The translations under genes and the position numbers were made by a program. Positions 39,218-51,639 of a DNA stretch of 64,000 nucleotides are shown here, piece by piece. Source of the stretch: Ptiloglossa arizonensis. Taxonomy: Eukaryota; Arthropoda; Insecta; Hymenoptera; Colletidae. Within the stretch, counting starts at the first letter, position 1, and every line of letters starts with the position of its first letter. A model generated the notes under the pieces. That model searched no databases and was not told the DNA's origin. It was given only the letters and a program-made list of their open reading frames with translations. The stretch is taken from NCBI RefSeq assembly GCF_051014685.1, contig NC_135059.1, positions 3,782,001-3,846,000 on the forward strand, given 5' to 3'.

Positions 39218-39818
39218 AGTATCGTGATTTTAGCATAGCGTAGGTTCAGGGAAACGTAACTTTAAGAGAACACAGGTTTAAGGATCGTGCCTGGAAGAGG
39301 GCAATAAAAGAGAAGGTAGGAGTCGGTAGGGGTTGGAGTAGGCTCAATCAAAAGTCGGTGTACGGTGAACGAAATTTGGCGAGCAACGAGTGAGGGTGCA
39401 AGAGAGTGTGTGACGAGAATGAGGGACTTTTCTTTTTTTCGAAAGGAAAGACAATGTTGAGCCGAGGAGTGTTGAGCCGAGACTGTTGAACCGAAAGTGT
39501 TGAGCCAAAGTCGCGAAGCGTTGTATAGAGTTGTATCATAGTCACGATATTTACCGTTATCTAGCCATTATCCAAGTATTAATTCTTTATAATTTGATAA
39601 ATCATACCGCGATAATGTTCCAGTACGCCAATGAACGGAGCGTATCTTACCGACAACTAACAAGCTATTTAGAGTTGTATCATAGTCACGTTATTTACCG
39701 TTATCTAGCCATTGTCCAAGTATTAATTCTTTATAATTTGATAAATCATACCGCGATAATGTTCCAGTACGCCAATGAACGGAGCGTATCATACCGACAA
39801 TTAACAAGCTATTTAGAG
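39218..39818 (+). repeat. Dispersed repeat family 1, copy b, with internal tandem duplication
   Basis: It starts AGTATCGTGATTTTAGCATA, the reverse complement of the end of the copy at 31661-32071. It carries several TGTTGAGCCGA-type short repeats near 39,450-39,510. Its last part, from TTGTATCATAGTCACG, is present twice in tandem (39531-39674 and 39675-39818, period 144 bp). Confidence 0.7.
39531..39818. repeat. 144-bp tandem duplication (two copies)
   Basis: The two copies begin TTGTATCATAGTCACG and end CAAGCTATTTAGAG, with only a few substitutions. The frame across both is open for 147 codons and encodes the same ~48 residues twice, but the segment belongs to a dispersed repeat and is not likely to be a gene. 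Confidence 0.9.
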
Positions 39819-39974
39819 TCGTTCTCCAATTTTCAAATACACACGATATTTGAAATCTTCTTCGCGAATGTACACACGAAAAATACTCGCAAGAGTCGAC
39901 TCGATCGTATCGGAATTCCTGTAGCGCGATCGGCATCGTTGCGATCATTCGGAGCGAGTAATAACGCGCTGTAA

Positions 39975-42900
39975 GCCCGCCGAATGGTATTAAAATTGAT
40001 CAAAGGGTGGCTGATTAACTTTGTTCGTTCGACGGGCATTTCGAGAAACCGTCCAATTCGACGAGGGAGAAAATAAACTATGGAGGACTTCCGAACGGAC
40101 TTCGGGTCGAGTTAATGCCCTCCTTTATAAGGCGCGGATTATCGCAACCGGCCATCGAGAGACGCGCTTTTGGATCTTCCAGGAGCGATCGATTAATTTA
40201 CGCGAACGTCGAGTTTCGCGGTGAAGAGAGGGGAGGGATCCCTGGGAACCGAAGAATGGTGCGCGACGAAGAGTGGCCGAAACTTTGTCCGTAGATCCTT
40301 CCCGACGAGTTTTCCCGTGGAAATGGAGGAGAAACGTCGACGGTGAGATTTCCACCTCCCTCCTGGTGATCCCGATTTCAGACGATTTAATAAAGCCCCG
40401 ACGAGAACAGTGAATTTAATTATAGACAGTCTTCGATGATATAAGATTTCGTATAATCGGGCACTGTCGAGTAGTCCGCGAGGATCAGGAAGCAATTCTC
40501 CTTGATCTCTGCTGCCTAGTCGAAACGAAGCGGGCCAAAGTTATTAAGATGTCCCGATGGAAACGGGATTCTACCCGTCTCGCGAACACTCGGGGTGTAC
40601 AGAGTGATTTGCTTGACTCGATAACGTTAATTAATCGTAAACTGTTCGCCGTAAGCACAAATTCTTCGAACGAGAATTGTACGGTACCAACGGCGGTGCT
40701 AATCCCGATCCATACTCCTCGATTCGGCCAGACCATCCACGCGGCTATCTGTTCGCGAATCTTCGACAACTGCGACTTTATTTCTGCTTGGTTTCTTGCT
40801 CGGCTATTATTATCGTATATCGGCTTCCATAAATCTTTGCGTCTTTGTCGACTTTGTCGACTTTGTCCATTTTCTTTGTACGGTAGTCCGAAGAGATTTC
40901 TATCGGCGTTCGTTCGATTCAGCACGATCTGTAAAGTCTCGCGGTCTGTACACGGTTCGAATGTTAAATACATTCGTTCGATAGGTTTCAACTCCGACCT
41001 GTTCCGCAAAAAGACAAAGGTGGACGATTTATCGTTGAAATACGTATTCCACGAGACAAGTTATTCATTCGATCGCGATTATTATCACCACTGGCTTCTT
41101 CTCAACCGTATTTTTATCTCCGAGACAAATACCGGGGACCGACGGTTCCACGCATCCATCTATCGAAAAACTAGAAGCAAAGAAAGACCGATCACTGAAT
41201 TATGTAAACTCCTAAGTACCGGTAACATAAATTTCGACAATTTTTCACAAAACAGCTTACGAGTAACTTAAGGTCGACGGGTTAGACGAATCACCGTAAA
41301 TATTGAAAATCAATAGGAATCGGTTACGTTCCTCCTTCTACTGTACGACTTCGCTCTACATTTTTACGACACGGATAAACATTTCTCGAAACAACAAAGG
41401 AGAACCGATGGTCTGCCGTCCTGGATGATAAATACGGCATCTAAAGGGATGGACGATTCTCGAACGAATAAATGGCCGCGATTTCGCGACACCAGCGGCA
41501 AATAATATTTTATTAGCCCGAGAGGCGCGCGGTTGCTCTATTTTTCACGGGCCGCCGCGCGAAATATTCCAATAAAAGCGGACGATCGCTTCGCCGCGCG
41601 AAACTTCGAGCGGGTTTCAATTCGCCTAGGCACGATGGCCGATGTGTCTGCACGCCCGGGATGAAACTTACTCCCGTTTCGAAAGGGGAGAACGATGTCG
41701 CGTAGAAAACTTTTTACTTTCGAAAATTGCACGTCCCTTATGCGCCGAGACGGGGACGCCGCGGAGTTTCGCGTCGCGGCGTTATATCCGCGCGTGAAAT
41801 CGATTCATCGAGCGCGCGTAAGGCTGCGAAAACTGTCCGCGCAATCGTCCAAGATCAATTTGTAAACAAATGTCTCTTGAAGGACTTGCCAGCGCCTCGA
41901 GACTGAACCGAGCGATTCAATTTTCGAAGACCGAAATATATCGTCGACCCTACGTTCCGATCTCGCAATATCTATCCCTGTGTAAGTAAGAATTATTTAA
42001 AATTATGTTTCGAACGATCAAGATATACGGAACACTGCTATAGTAAAATTATCGACGTATCTTGCACGCGTACGTCGCGAATGTATCTCAAATGATTAAA
42101 CGATATTTATTAAATATCCACGTACTTTGGTGCAACGTACTCTGTTAGAACTCATCTCCGGGAATCCACTAGCGAATCGTCTGGTGTGTTTCGCGTTCGT
42201 TCCTCGCGTTTCGACCCAACGAATGATAAATAAAGTTCACCGCCTTGAAGAGATCGCTATCGGCCCGTTTACCACGAGATAACGAAATGATCGTTTTTCC
42301 TTCTTCGTCTCCGCGCACCGCACAAACCGTACGAGGGAGAAAATTTGCGGTATCTCGGCATATAGTCAGCACGTGCGATCCTCTCGCGCCACGGCATGTT
42401 AATAAATTCCACTTATTTATTTCAGCCGGGGTAACCGGTTAACGAGCGTATCCCTTTAAGTCCACGGAACCTTTGCCGCGCGATACCGCGGTAATTTTAC
42501 ACCCTCGCGAGCTGCTGCGAAAAGCCTGAAATTTTCAACGTATTGTTTGCACAGTCGGTCGCGATCTCTTCCGCAAACTCTATTAACGGTAACCAGCGTT
42601 CCGAGTAAATACTTCGCGTTTTACGGGCTACCAATGCGACGAACGTAAAAATTAAACAAGAACGTAAATATATTAACGCTTACCCGATACTTGGAACAAA
42701 CACGCCGTGTGTCAACCAGATACGACCTTTCCACGAAAACACGTAAACGATTTCAACGTTCTACGGGTCATTTTCGTATGTTAACGTAAACTTTACGAAT
42801 CTATATTTTACGACCAACGAAAGGATAATAATGAAAACAGTTTTTCATTGTATAGCCGTCGTAAAACTGTACGCGCCTTGTTGTTAACGCTTTCGAAGCT

Positions 42901-43530
42901 GAGATGTTACAACGACGAATAAAATATTAATGGAAGGAAAGAACTATCGGTGAGCTGTTCGTTTCGTTCGTCGATAGTGTCTTCTCGTCGAAAGATCAAC
43001 GAATGGTCGTTTATTCGATCGGAATCTGTGCGTTTGTTTTGGATATAAAAATTTCATAGCCGTGGAATTATCGTCGATCGCGAAACGTCCGTTTGCCGAT
43101 TTAACGCCTACCAGAAATTCCAATGTTTGCCGATTGGCGGTTTCATAGAAATGTTATCGTCCCCCTGCTGCTTGTTTATATCCATGAAATTTGTAAGTTT
43201 GACACATTGACCGGACAAACGTTTGCATTACGTTCCATGATTCACGAGCGTTCAATGAACGCAGTTTACCGGTGATTTCGACGCTTAGGTGATCGTCCAT
43301 GCTTTCGAGCACTTACGAACGTCGATCGGAGCAGTTAATGCGTTAAACGCCTATTGGCGTTCGTTCAACGTTTTTAAGAAACGTGGGTGCAAAATTGGTA
43401 CATTGCACGTCTTGATCCATCGATTGAACGCATTGCCATAGCTTTATGAAATATTATGTCACGCGTGGGACAGTTTCAATCACGTTGATAGTCGTATATA
43501 ACTTTGAACTCTTTAAATTGCTCACACCGA
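39975..43530. other. Non-coding stretch, long overlapping frames only
   Basis: Frames of 240 codons (40549-41271 plus) and 174 codons (41009-40485 minus) overlap each other. The minus one has the more protein-like composition, but neither has a recognisable motif or a matching splice partner. Confidence 0.35.
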
Positions 43531-43532
43531 AT

Positions 43533-44293
43533 GAACTCTAATCCTTCCAAATTTTTAAATACCGTTGTCATCGATTAGAATACCGTATAGTAACAAACAC
43601 ACCGTAGAATATTTCGGAAATGAATTGAATATTTATATTTTTCGCGCTACAATTCGAAAAAATGTCGAGAATACCTCGAGATATGGAGAACTATCGTGAT
43701 GGTCAACGCGTTGAAGTCTTCTGCTCCGAAACGTAAATATTCGGGTGAAATGCAACTTGAGCACGCAGTATACGATGTTGCGTTTTCACGGTTGAACTCT
43801 AATCCTTCCAAAATTTTAAATACCATTGTCATCGATTAGAATACCGTATAGTAACAAACACACCGTAGAATATTTCGGAAATGAATTGAATATTTATATT
43901 TTTCGTGCTACAATTCGAAAAAGTGTCGAGATACCTTGGAGAACTATTGTGATGATCAACGCGTTGAAGTCTCCTCCGAAACGAAAATATTCGGGTGAAA
44001 TGCAACTTGAGCACGCAGTTTACGATGTTGCGTTTTCACGGTTGAACTCTAATCCTTCCAAAATTTTAAATACCATTGTCATCGATTAGAATACCGTATA
44101 GTAACAAACACACCGTAGAATATTTCGAAAATGAATTGAATATTTATATTTATCGTGCTACAATTCGAAAAAGTGTCGAGATACCTTGGAGAACTATTGT
44201 GATGATCAACGCGTTGAAGTCTCCTCCGAAACGTAAATATTCGGCTGAGATGCAACTTGAGCACGCAGTTTACAATGTTGCGTTTTCACGGTT
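43533..44293. repeat. Three tandem copies of a ~250-260 bp unit
   Basis: Copies start GAACTCTAATCCTTCCAAA at 43533, 43794 and 44044 and end with TTGCGTTTTCACGGTTG. The first unit is 261 bp and the second 250 bp, the difference coming from small insertions. Each copy contains a short frame (NKHTVEYF ... LKSPPKRKYS), but it includes the unit boundary and shows no initiator unique to a gene. Confidence 0.9.
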
Positions 44294-45792
44294 GTTTCCT
44301 TTCACGCGTTGTTCGCTCTCCGCGCAATATCGATTCCTTAAGGTTCGTTATTCCCTTATTAAACTGGAAGGCGCGGTGTGGCGTTGCGATACGCTCGGAA
44401 ACATTCCCATTATGGATACTCGGCGAGTCGGAATAGATCGACTTTTGCTCGGAAGAGAGCTGTTCCGAAATGGTCTTCCCTGGCGCGAAAGCTTCGCCGT
44501 AGACAGAATTATTTCAGTGAACCGAAAGAAATCGAATTTGGCTGAACACCGTCCTTTTTTTCGGGTGTTCTCCCACTTATAGCTTCCTCTTCGAATATCG
44601 TTAGAAAGAAATCGAATACAATTCAAAAGAAAGGTAAAACTTTCACGGTCTGCTTACAATGAAGTCTAAGGGAAGCTCTTCGAGACTGGATTGTAAGCGT
44701 GATTTTCAGTCGGTTTACGAGGAACGATTTATTTCTTTAAAGAGTTCCCACCAAGTTATAAAGGCGCGGTATAAAGTGTATTCGTGGTATATTTTGATAA
44801 ATACACCCCACAGATAATATAATTATCGGCCTTGAAATAGCGAGTAAAGTTCTAAAATACATAAAATATCTAATAAAGTATAAAATAATAGTATACTTGT
44901 CCTTATAAACTCTCCATAGACGCGGCAATTTATTCAAATTCTTTTTCACGCGATTCTAGGGAAGAAATACACAAACGAAAAAATAAGTAGTACAAAATAC
45001 ATCTGTAAATAAACGTGGTGGTCCGTAAAATCTCTATCAGAATAATATTTCGGTAAATATTAATTTTCTGACCCGACACACCCTTGTTCTTATAGTTTTT
45101 TTACTCAGTTTTTCATACTCTATTCAATAGCAGAACCAAATTCCATACGTTAAGATTGACAAATTCAAGGTGAGCTTCGTATCTCAATGGAAAATCAAAG
45201 CGAAAACAAATCAATTATAGCAGTGTGTACTCCACTTCCTACCCTAAAACTTTCGTTCGAAACAGTTTTCCATGTAATAAACCGTTTTCGAGTAATTTAA
45301 AAGTGTAATTAATACCCAGAATACTTCAATTGTTCTCTATCGTGTATTCTCGTCAGAATTAACGTCAAACATATGCAATGATGTTTTACATTGTATTGGT
45401 ATAAACGAACGAAGCAACGATGATTGTGTCGCAACATTTGTAACGCGTTATTTAAAATATTTAGTTCGAATTTATTTGTGAACAGTTCGACAAATCGTGC
45501 CCTGTATTAAATAAAATTACAACAAGCAACACGGTTTGTGGAGGACCGTTTTCTAAGTGAATGGTGGTAGCGCGCGCGTTGTGCTACAGAAATAAACAAC
45601 AACGATAATACTAAAGTATTAGAGAATAATAATGAACGAGGCTGTACGTAGTAGGATGGAGAACTTGACAGCACGTTTAAACGAGGTATAGGTTAGAGAG
45701 TCGCGTATATCAGAAGTAAGGGAGTCGTAGTAGTATGCGAACGTGGAGGAAAAGGAGGCTCGAAACATAAACGTATGGTGAACCGAGATGGA

Positions 45793-46207
45793 TATACACC
45801 GCCGCTCAAAAGTTTGGAGCATCTCTCCATATTTAAAATAAACTAACCGGTTTTCGTGTACACGTAAACATTTGTCTGGAAATATTAACAGTATCGGGCA
45901 CTACTCGAGTATAATTCAAGATTCTCGAGCTTCCACGAAGAAGTGCAAAATCGTTGCTCAATAACGACAGACTCTCGTCACTTGTCGTGAAAACAGTACA
46001 GAAGTATAAATAACTATATAATTGATCGTTAGAAGGGACATATTCGAGACAATAATGAAACTTTTCGTTATTTGGTTTTTCCTCGAGAACCTAAGCTTTG
46101 AGTACAAGAGAGTAAAGTTTTCGATAAAATGTACAGGTACATTTGTAAAGAAAATTGATTTCTATGAAAAACGAAAGGTTCTCTCAACTTTTGAACCGCG
46201 ATGTATA
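45793..46207. mobile_element. Tc1/mariner-type MITE, about 415 bp
   Basis: The left end reads TATACACCGCCGCTCAAAAG and the right end, reversed, TATACATCGCGGTTCAAAAG. The inverted ends match over about 27 bp with a few changes. The CGCTCAAAAGTTTGG motif is a familiar end of Tc1-like elements, and TA duplications fit that group. The interior has no usable transposase. Confidence 0.65.
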
Positions 46208-46209
46208 CG

Positions 46210-49200
46210 ATTGGGAGCAAGTGGAATGGGCATCGGCAGACTGATACGAGGGGTTGGTACGAACGAGGTTCTAGAGATACGGCGGTAAATAGGTGGATGG
46301 GGTTTTGAAGACTGAACAGCAAAGACGAAGCTTCGTGTTCAACCGGGACGATTTTACGAATAGAGGTGATCGTATTTACGGGAACAAAAGGTGAAACGAA
46401 GGGGGAAGTTTCGAATACGTTAAATATAGCGAGTATAGACGAAACCGGAGACAAAGGGGTTTCTGTTTAGAGATTCGTACACGTTTCTTCCGAGAAATTT
46501 CCGTTTAGTACCGGATCGCAACGCTACGCGAAAGAAACGAAATGAAAATTTCACGAGCCATAGGCATCGTATCTATTTCACACGGTGAATAATACGAACT
46601 GGGAGCCCGAGCTGATTTTCTTCGGGATTTATAGGCTGGAAATATCCACCGTGTTGAAAATTCGTCCGAATGGAGTTCGTATTGAAAGAAAATGATTGAA
46701 ATTATTCATTCGAAGGGTCGCCGGCCAGGGTCGAGCGGAATTCGAACATTGCCCGTTATCCTTAAAAAGGCCGGTAGCGCACTCGATCGAAAGTCACTCG
46801 TCGTACTAATGCGGCAAACATATGGCCGTCCGTTTCTACTGTTCCCGAAAGTCAGACCCATGTAGCTCGCGGCGGTGATCGATAAGTCTAGATTCAAAAC
46901 TGCTTTCGTCGTATTTCGTTCGCCAATTGAAACAATAAATCATCGCTCGGCCTGAGAGGTCGAATCGTATTAACAGTCGTTCGCTTTTAGACCCGTGAAA
47001 TAGACCAGCCTGGAACGAGCGGACCGAAAAATTGTTTCTCCACGGTCGGCCTTTCACGGGGAAAAGTTTCTTCGTGAACGAAATAATTGAAAACGCGGGT
47101 CCGTTGACGAATACGTTAATCGAATGCGAACAAGTTTCGAATAAATAAAAAACGTTTCGTACCCAGCGGTTGATTTTCATCTATTCTAAATAGTTGGACC
47201 ACGAACACGACCGAACTCCAAGACAATATTGCAACCGCACGATGCGCGTTACTTCGACCGCGATGCGACATTATCGCGTATATAAATTAACGAACAGGGA
47301 ATAAAACATCTCTTTGACACTTCGAGAGCAATTCTCGAGTAGCTCGTTAGTCGTCTTGCCAGACAACTGACAACTGTCAACCTCCATTTATCGACATAGT
47401 CGTTGAAACGTTAGTGGATCGTATCAACAACGTTGGTATTTATTGGGGAATATTTGATATTCTTTTGTCTTCTGATATCTTTGCACGTAAATTAATTCGT
47501 GCTTATCCACTGAATTTTTTAAATTGTTCACAGTGAAATAAAAATATCGTTAACACGTAGAACAATATTCTTGGTATTATTACTATTCCGAGCGGAATAT
47601 CGCCCATCGGTTCGTAATATATGTGTTCGTAGGAATTCTACAGCGAGACATCGAGAACCTAATATAGCGAAGAATTGACGAGAAAAATGTGTAGAGGAAA
47701 GTAGGGTAGGATTCGTTGAAAAATCGTATATCAATTGATCAACGGAAGGGCGAGTTCGCGCTGACGTATTTTCGTCGATTGGTCAGTTTTCATAGAGCTA
47801 TCAAGCGAAAAGAATAATGTGATTCAAATTTTTCTCTCCTCGCGTTCAGAACACTTCTTTTAACATAAATAAATGCAACAGATATTCGGACGAAGCAGTT
47901 GAACAAATTCTGTTTTCAAATCAAAAATACATTCCTCGTAGTATCGAGAAATGATCCTAGTTCTCTTTACCTCGAAGAATACGTAAATTAACGAAGTCGA
48001 TTACTTCGAAAGAGTAGCACAGAATTCTCCGGTGAGTTAAAAAAACTCGCAAAGAGAGATATTTGTCGCTAGTGAACCTCTTTGCACGCTCGTGTAAATT
48101 ACCATCGTCCGAGTCTATGAATCCTTCAACCCCTTCTCGAAGTTAACAGTAGCGAATCGATGCGTTTGGAATCGATTTCAACGAAACTTACCGAGCTTCG
48201 ACTCGTCGATACCTGTAGCAACGAAAAGTATCGAATCCACGTGCAATCGTTTTGCGTGGATGCGCGCTATCGTACGCGAGATATTCGACAACAGAGATTG
48301 GATATCGAAACTCGATGCGTCGCTCGGGCACAGCGGAGGCTATAATTTGGAAACGAAAGCGAAACGGATCGTACATTTACGCGAACTTTTCTCGTTAAAG
48401 TGAATCAATTTCGATATCGAACCGATTACCAACAGTGTTCCAGTTCCGTGGATAGGCCGGCCGAACGTGAAGGTTGTTAAAACTGCTTCTCCGCTATACT
48501 GCATCATCCCCGTTTCTTATCTCGCGCTGCAACCGCTCCAGCTTGTTTACGATAAACCCTCCGCACCGCTGGCATGCACAACATTTCATTTCCCTTCGAA
48601 GTTCAGCTGGAGGAAGGTTATCGGAGCTCGATCGAAGATTTCTCGATCCGAAATGATTTCTCGAGGCGGTGGTAGCGATGGTGGCGGCGTGATGCAGTCG
48701 AAGACTATAAATCACGAGCAACTGGAGAGCTGAGGAATATACCGATAGTCCGGTTCCCTGCGCGAACTGCTGCGAGTTATACGGGCCGACTGTAAATCAC
48801 ACTTCGTACCGATACGGTTAATATAGAGTGGTACGGTTCCGTTGTCTATGAAAAGAGAACGCCGGACAGAGGGATCCGGTTCGTAGGTTCGCGAGCTGCC
48901 GACCGATCGATACGTCTGGATTAAAAATTATTCTCAAGGCATGGCCGGCCAGGTTCGAAATAATAAATCACGGTCAACCGGGTAGCTGAGAAATCCACGG
49001 ATCCGGGTTCTCCGTGACGCGATCGTTCCCTACCTCCTCCCAACGGATTAAGAATCGCGTCGCTGCTGTTTCGACGTGGACGAAATTAATGGGGTCACCG
49101 AACAAGATCGTTCCGCGGAGAAACCGAGCAACTACGTCCCAAGCTACGTCCGCGTAATATTCCACCGGGTAAACAGACCCTTTGAACTTTATTAGCCGCC

Positions 49201-50980
49201 GGGCGCTCCCAGCTTTTTAAATCGGCTCGTCGCGCGAGCGAGCGAGCGAGCGAGCGAGCAAGCGAGCGCTGTCCGCCCTCCCTGCCCCGTTCATTTACGC
49301 TCAGGAAATTTGTTTTGAAAATTATGCTCCGAAAAACGATCTCCCGCGGCCTGGAACGAGCTTCCCACGGGGAATCGCGTCCTCGCCGAGCTCGATAGTC
49401 GTTAAAATTAATGAGATGTAAATACGGCGGGGAATCTCGTTGAAAGAGAGAAACACATCTTCTTGCATCGACGCGAGCCGCTTCTCGCGACGTTCTTCCG
49501 CCTCTTTGAATCTTTCGACAGGTCGGAGGACATCCACCGAGCGTTAAATATCTCTCGAGATCGACCCTACGAATTTATCGTATCTGTTTTACGTGAATTT
49601 GAACGGATCTCGTGGACGAGAGAGATTACTCAGGGGTTTGCGTCGGCTCGATCGGTTTACGAAGCAGAAACCTTTGCAAAGTTTGAATAACAATAAAATT
49701 CTCGATCTCCCAAGGACTATTTATTTTATTTAAAATATATTATCAGCATCGTATATTCCGATTTTGCAATATTCGTAACACAAGCACACAAACGAAGCGA
49801 AAGTTTCTCAGGGAAGTAATACTCGGCGAATAATAGTTCACCGGAAACTGGTGACTTCCATCGAACAAATAAATAAAAAAAAAAAAATTTTTGTTCACAC
49901 GTGACGTAATCTCACCAGCTCGAGTCTCGTCTCGTCTCACGACTTTTCGAACTAGGCGAGAGAATCTTTCACCGACCTGTGAACGTCCAGACTGACCAGA
50001 ACCTTTGAGAAACCAAACTCCCTTGGAGAAACTCGTAGGTAATCGAGTTCCAAGTATCGCATTCGCGACACCGAGCTCTCTTCGCGACTTTAATTAGTTC
50101 GGTATTCAAGCGGTTAGAAAAGTGGCGCGAGCAACGGGTACGTGGTGAACGCAGCGCGGTCGCTTTAACGTTCAGTTTCGGCTCCGAAAATTAATTGCAC
50201 CGGCGGCTACGTATAACGCGTTAAGCGATCTACAAAACCCCGTCGCGTGTGCACGGTCCGTGTTCTTCATAATTACACCCGTGTCCTTCTTAATTGGTCT
50301 GGAAACACTCGCGACGAACGACAAATAACGTCGCGCCTAGGGACCTCCCGCGATCGATGTTCAACGCATTCTTTGTCGCGTATCGAATCCCGCGGAAAAT
50401 TCAACCGATTCCCTTTGAATCGCGTGTATCGCGGTTTAACGTTCGTTTATCGTTACCGAGTATCGCCAATCGACATTTTCGTAATTTGTTTACTCGTTAA
50501 ATGATGCGTATTATTTAACGAGTAAAGCCAATTAAACCTAGCGGTACTTACAAACGCGAAAACACGGTACGCTTTACTTAACGAATTGAAATTCGAAAAG
50601 CAACAAAAGCAGGTCGAAATGTACACACGAACACTATAAATAAAACGTAAACGATGCTGGTATAATTGCTACGCCGAACAGTAGGAGAACTTGAATCGAA
50701 AATGTTTTCTAATAGAATTTAGAAGGTTCCTCGTGTACATTGCTCTATGGATATTTCGTTAGCAGATTACACTCTACGATAAATTGAAACGTTTTTTCTG
50801 CATTTCAATAACCAGTGGGTGATCCTTGTAGAGCCACACTCTCCAAACAAAAATACGAGTTTTTGTAAAACCCCAGGATTTTCGACAAAAACGAGATATT
50901 ATACCAAAAGTGAAAACGTTGAAAAGTTACAATTGATATTCTAAAATAGAGGAGAGTTTTTCAAATACGGTGGTGTATAA
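46210..50980. other. Non-coding stretch, no supported gene
   Basis: Apart from the GCGA microsatellite, nothing recognisable. A moderately GC-rich part at 48.4-49.6 kb has no readable gene. Confidence 0.45.
49231..49267. repeat. GCGA microsatellite
   Basis: Seven to eight copies of GAGC/GCGA with one A substitution, in a GC-rich neighbourhood (49.19-49.3 kb). Confidence 0.9.
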
Positions 50981-50984
50981 TTTA

Positions 50985-51409
50985 TTGTAGGAATTATCTA
51001 ATACTGGTGGTGATTATTATGAATAAAGTTCTAGGATATACGTGTATCGAATGAGGTGGTAGAAGGAACAAAACATTAACAAAGTATACAAATTACAACT
51101 ACGCTGACTACGTTGACTACACTGACTACGCTAACTATGCTGACTATGCTGATTACGCGACTTATTTCACGCGACACGGCACCCTTCGACAATTTTCCAA
51201 GAATGACTGCCCTGAACACTCTTTTCTCCTCCTTATGTTCTTACACGCACTCATTCTCCTTCATTCTGATCCTTAATTTCTCTCACTCCATGCATCTGGT
51301 CACGTTTGTCAAAAATTTCCCAATTTAGCGTCATCTCAATTGCTCTTCTCTCACGCCTCGAAAACACTTCACCCGATCGTCTATTCCAAATATTTTACAT
51401 TTTCTCCGG
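50985..51409 (+). repeat. Dispersed repeat family 2, copy a
   Basis: It aligns in direct orientation with 62646-63065, sharing ACAAAACATTAACAAAG, GACAATTTTCCAA, AATGACTGCCCT, CTCACTCCATGCATCTGG and CTCGAAAACACTT. It includes a run of CTACGCTGA-type 9-10 bp repeats (51,100-51,160). No coding capacity seen. Confidence 0.75.
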
Positions 51410-51637
51410 ACATTATTAATCGTCTTTGGCCCTAAATAGTTATAAATTAACGTCAAAATTTAAGAAAGTGTCGACGTGTGTAGTTCCTCTGCATTATTTT
51501 TGTATTTTTGGAAGACCATTTTCTCTGGACATTATTAATCGTCTTTGGCACTAAATAGTAATAAATTAACGTCAAAGTTTAAAAAAGTGTCGACGTGTGT
51601 AGTTCCTCTGCACTATTTCTGTATTTTTCAAAGACCG
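51400..51637. repeat. 119-bp tandem duplication
   Basis: Two direct copies contain GGACATTATTAATCGTCTTT, ATAAATTAACGTCAAA and GTGTCGACGTGTGTAGTTCC. They start at the right edge of dispersed repeat 2 copy a, but the other copy of that family lacks them. Confidence 0.85.
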
Positions 51638-51639
51638 AG

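Noticed and set aside
40485..41271. 240-codon plus and 174-codon minus frames
   Set aside because: They overlap each other. The minus one reads somewhat like protein, but neither has a recognised domain, splice partner or homologue.
44076..44582. 168-codon plus frame
   Set aside because: It starts inside the tandem triplication and runs out into unique sequence, so the start is a repeat by-product.
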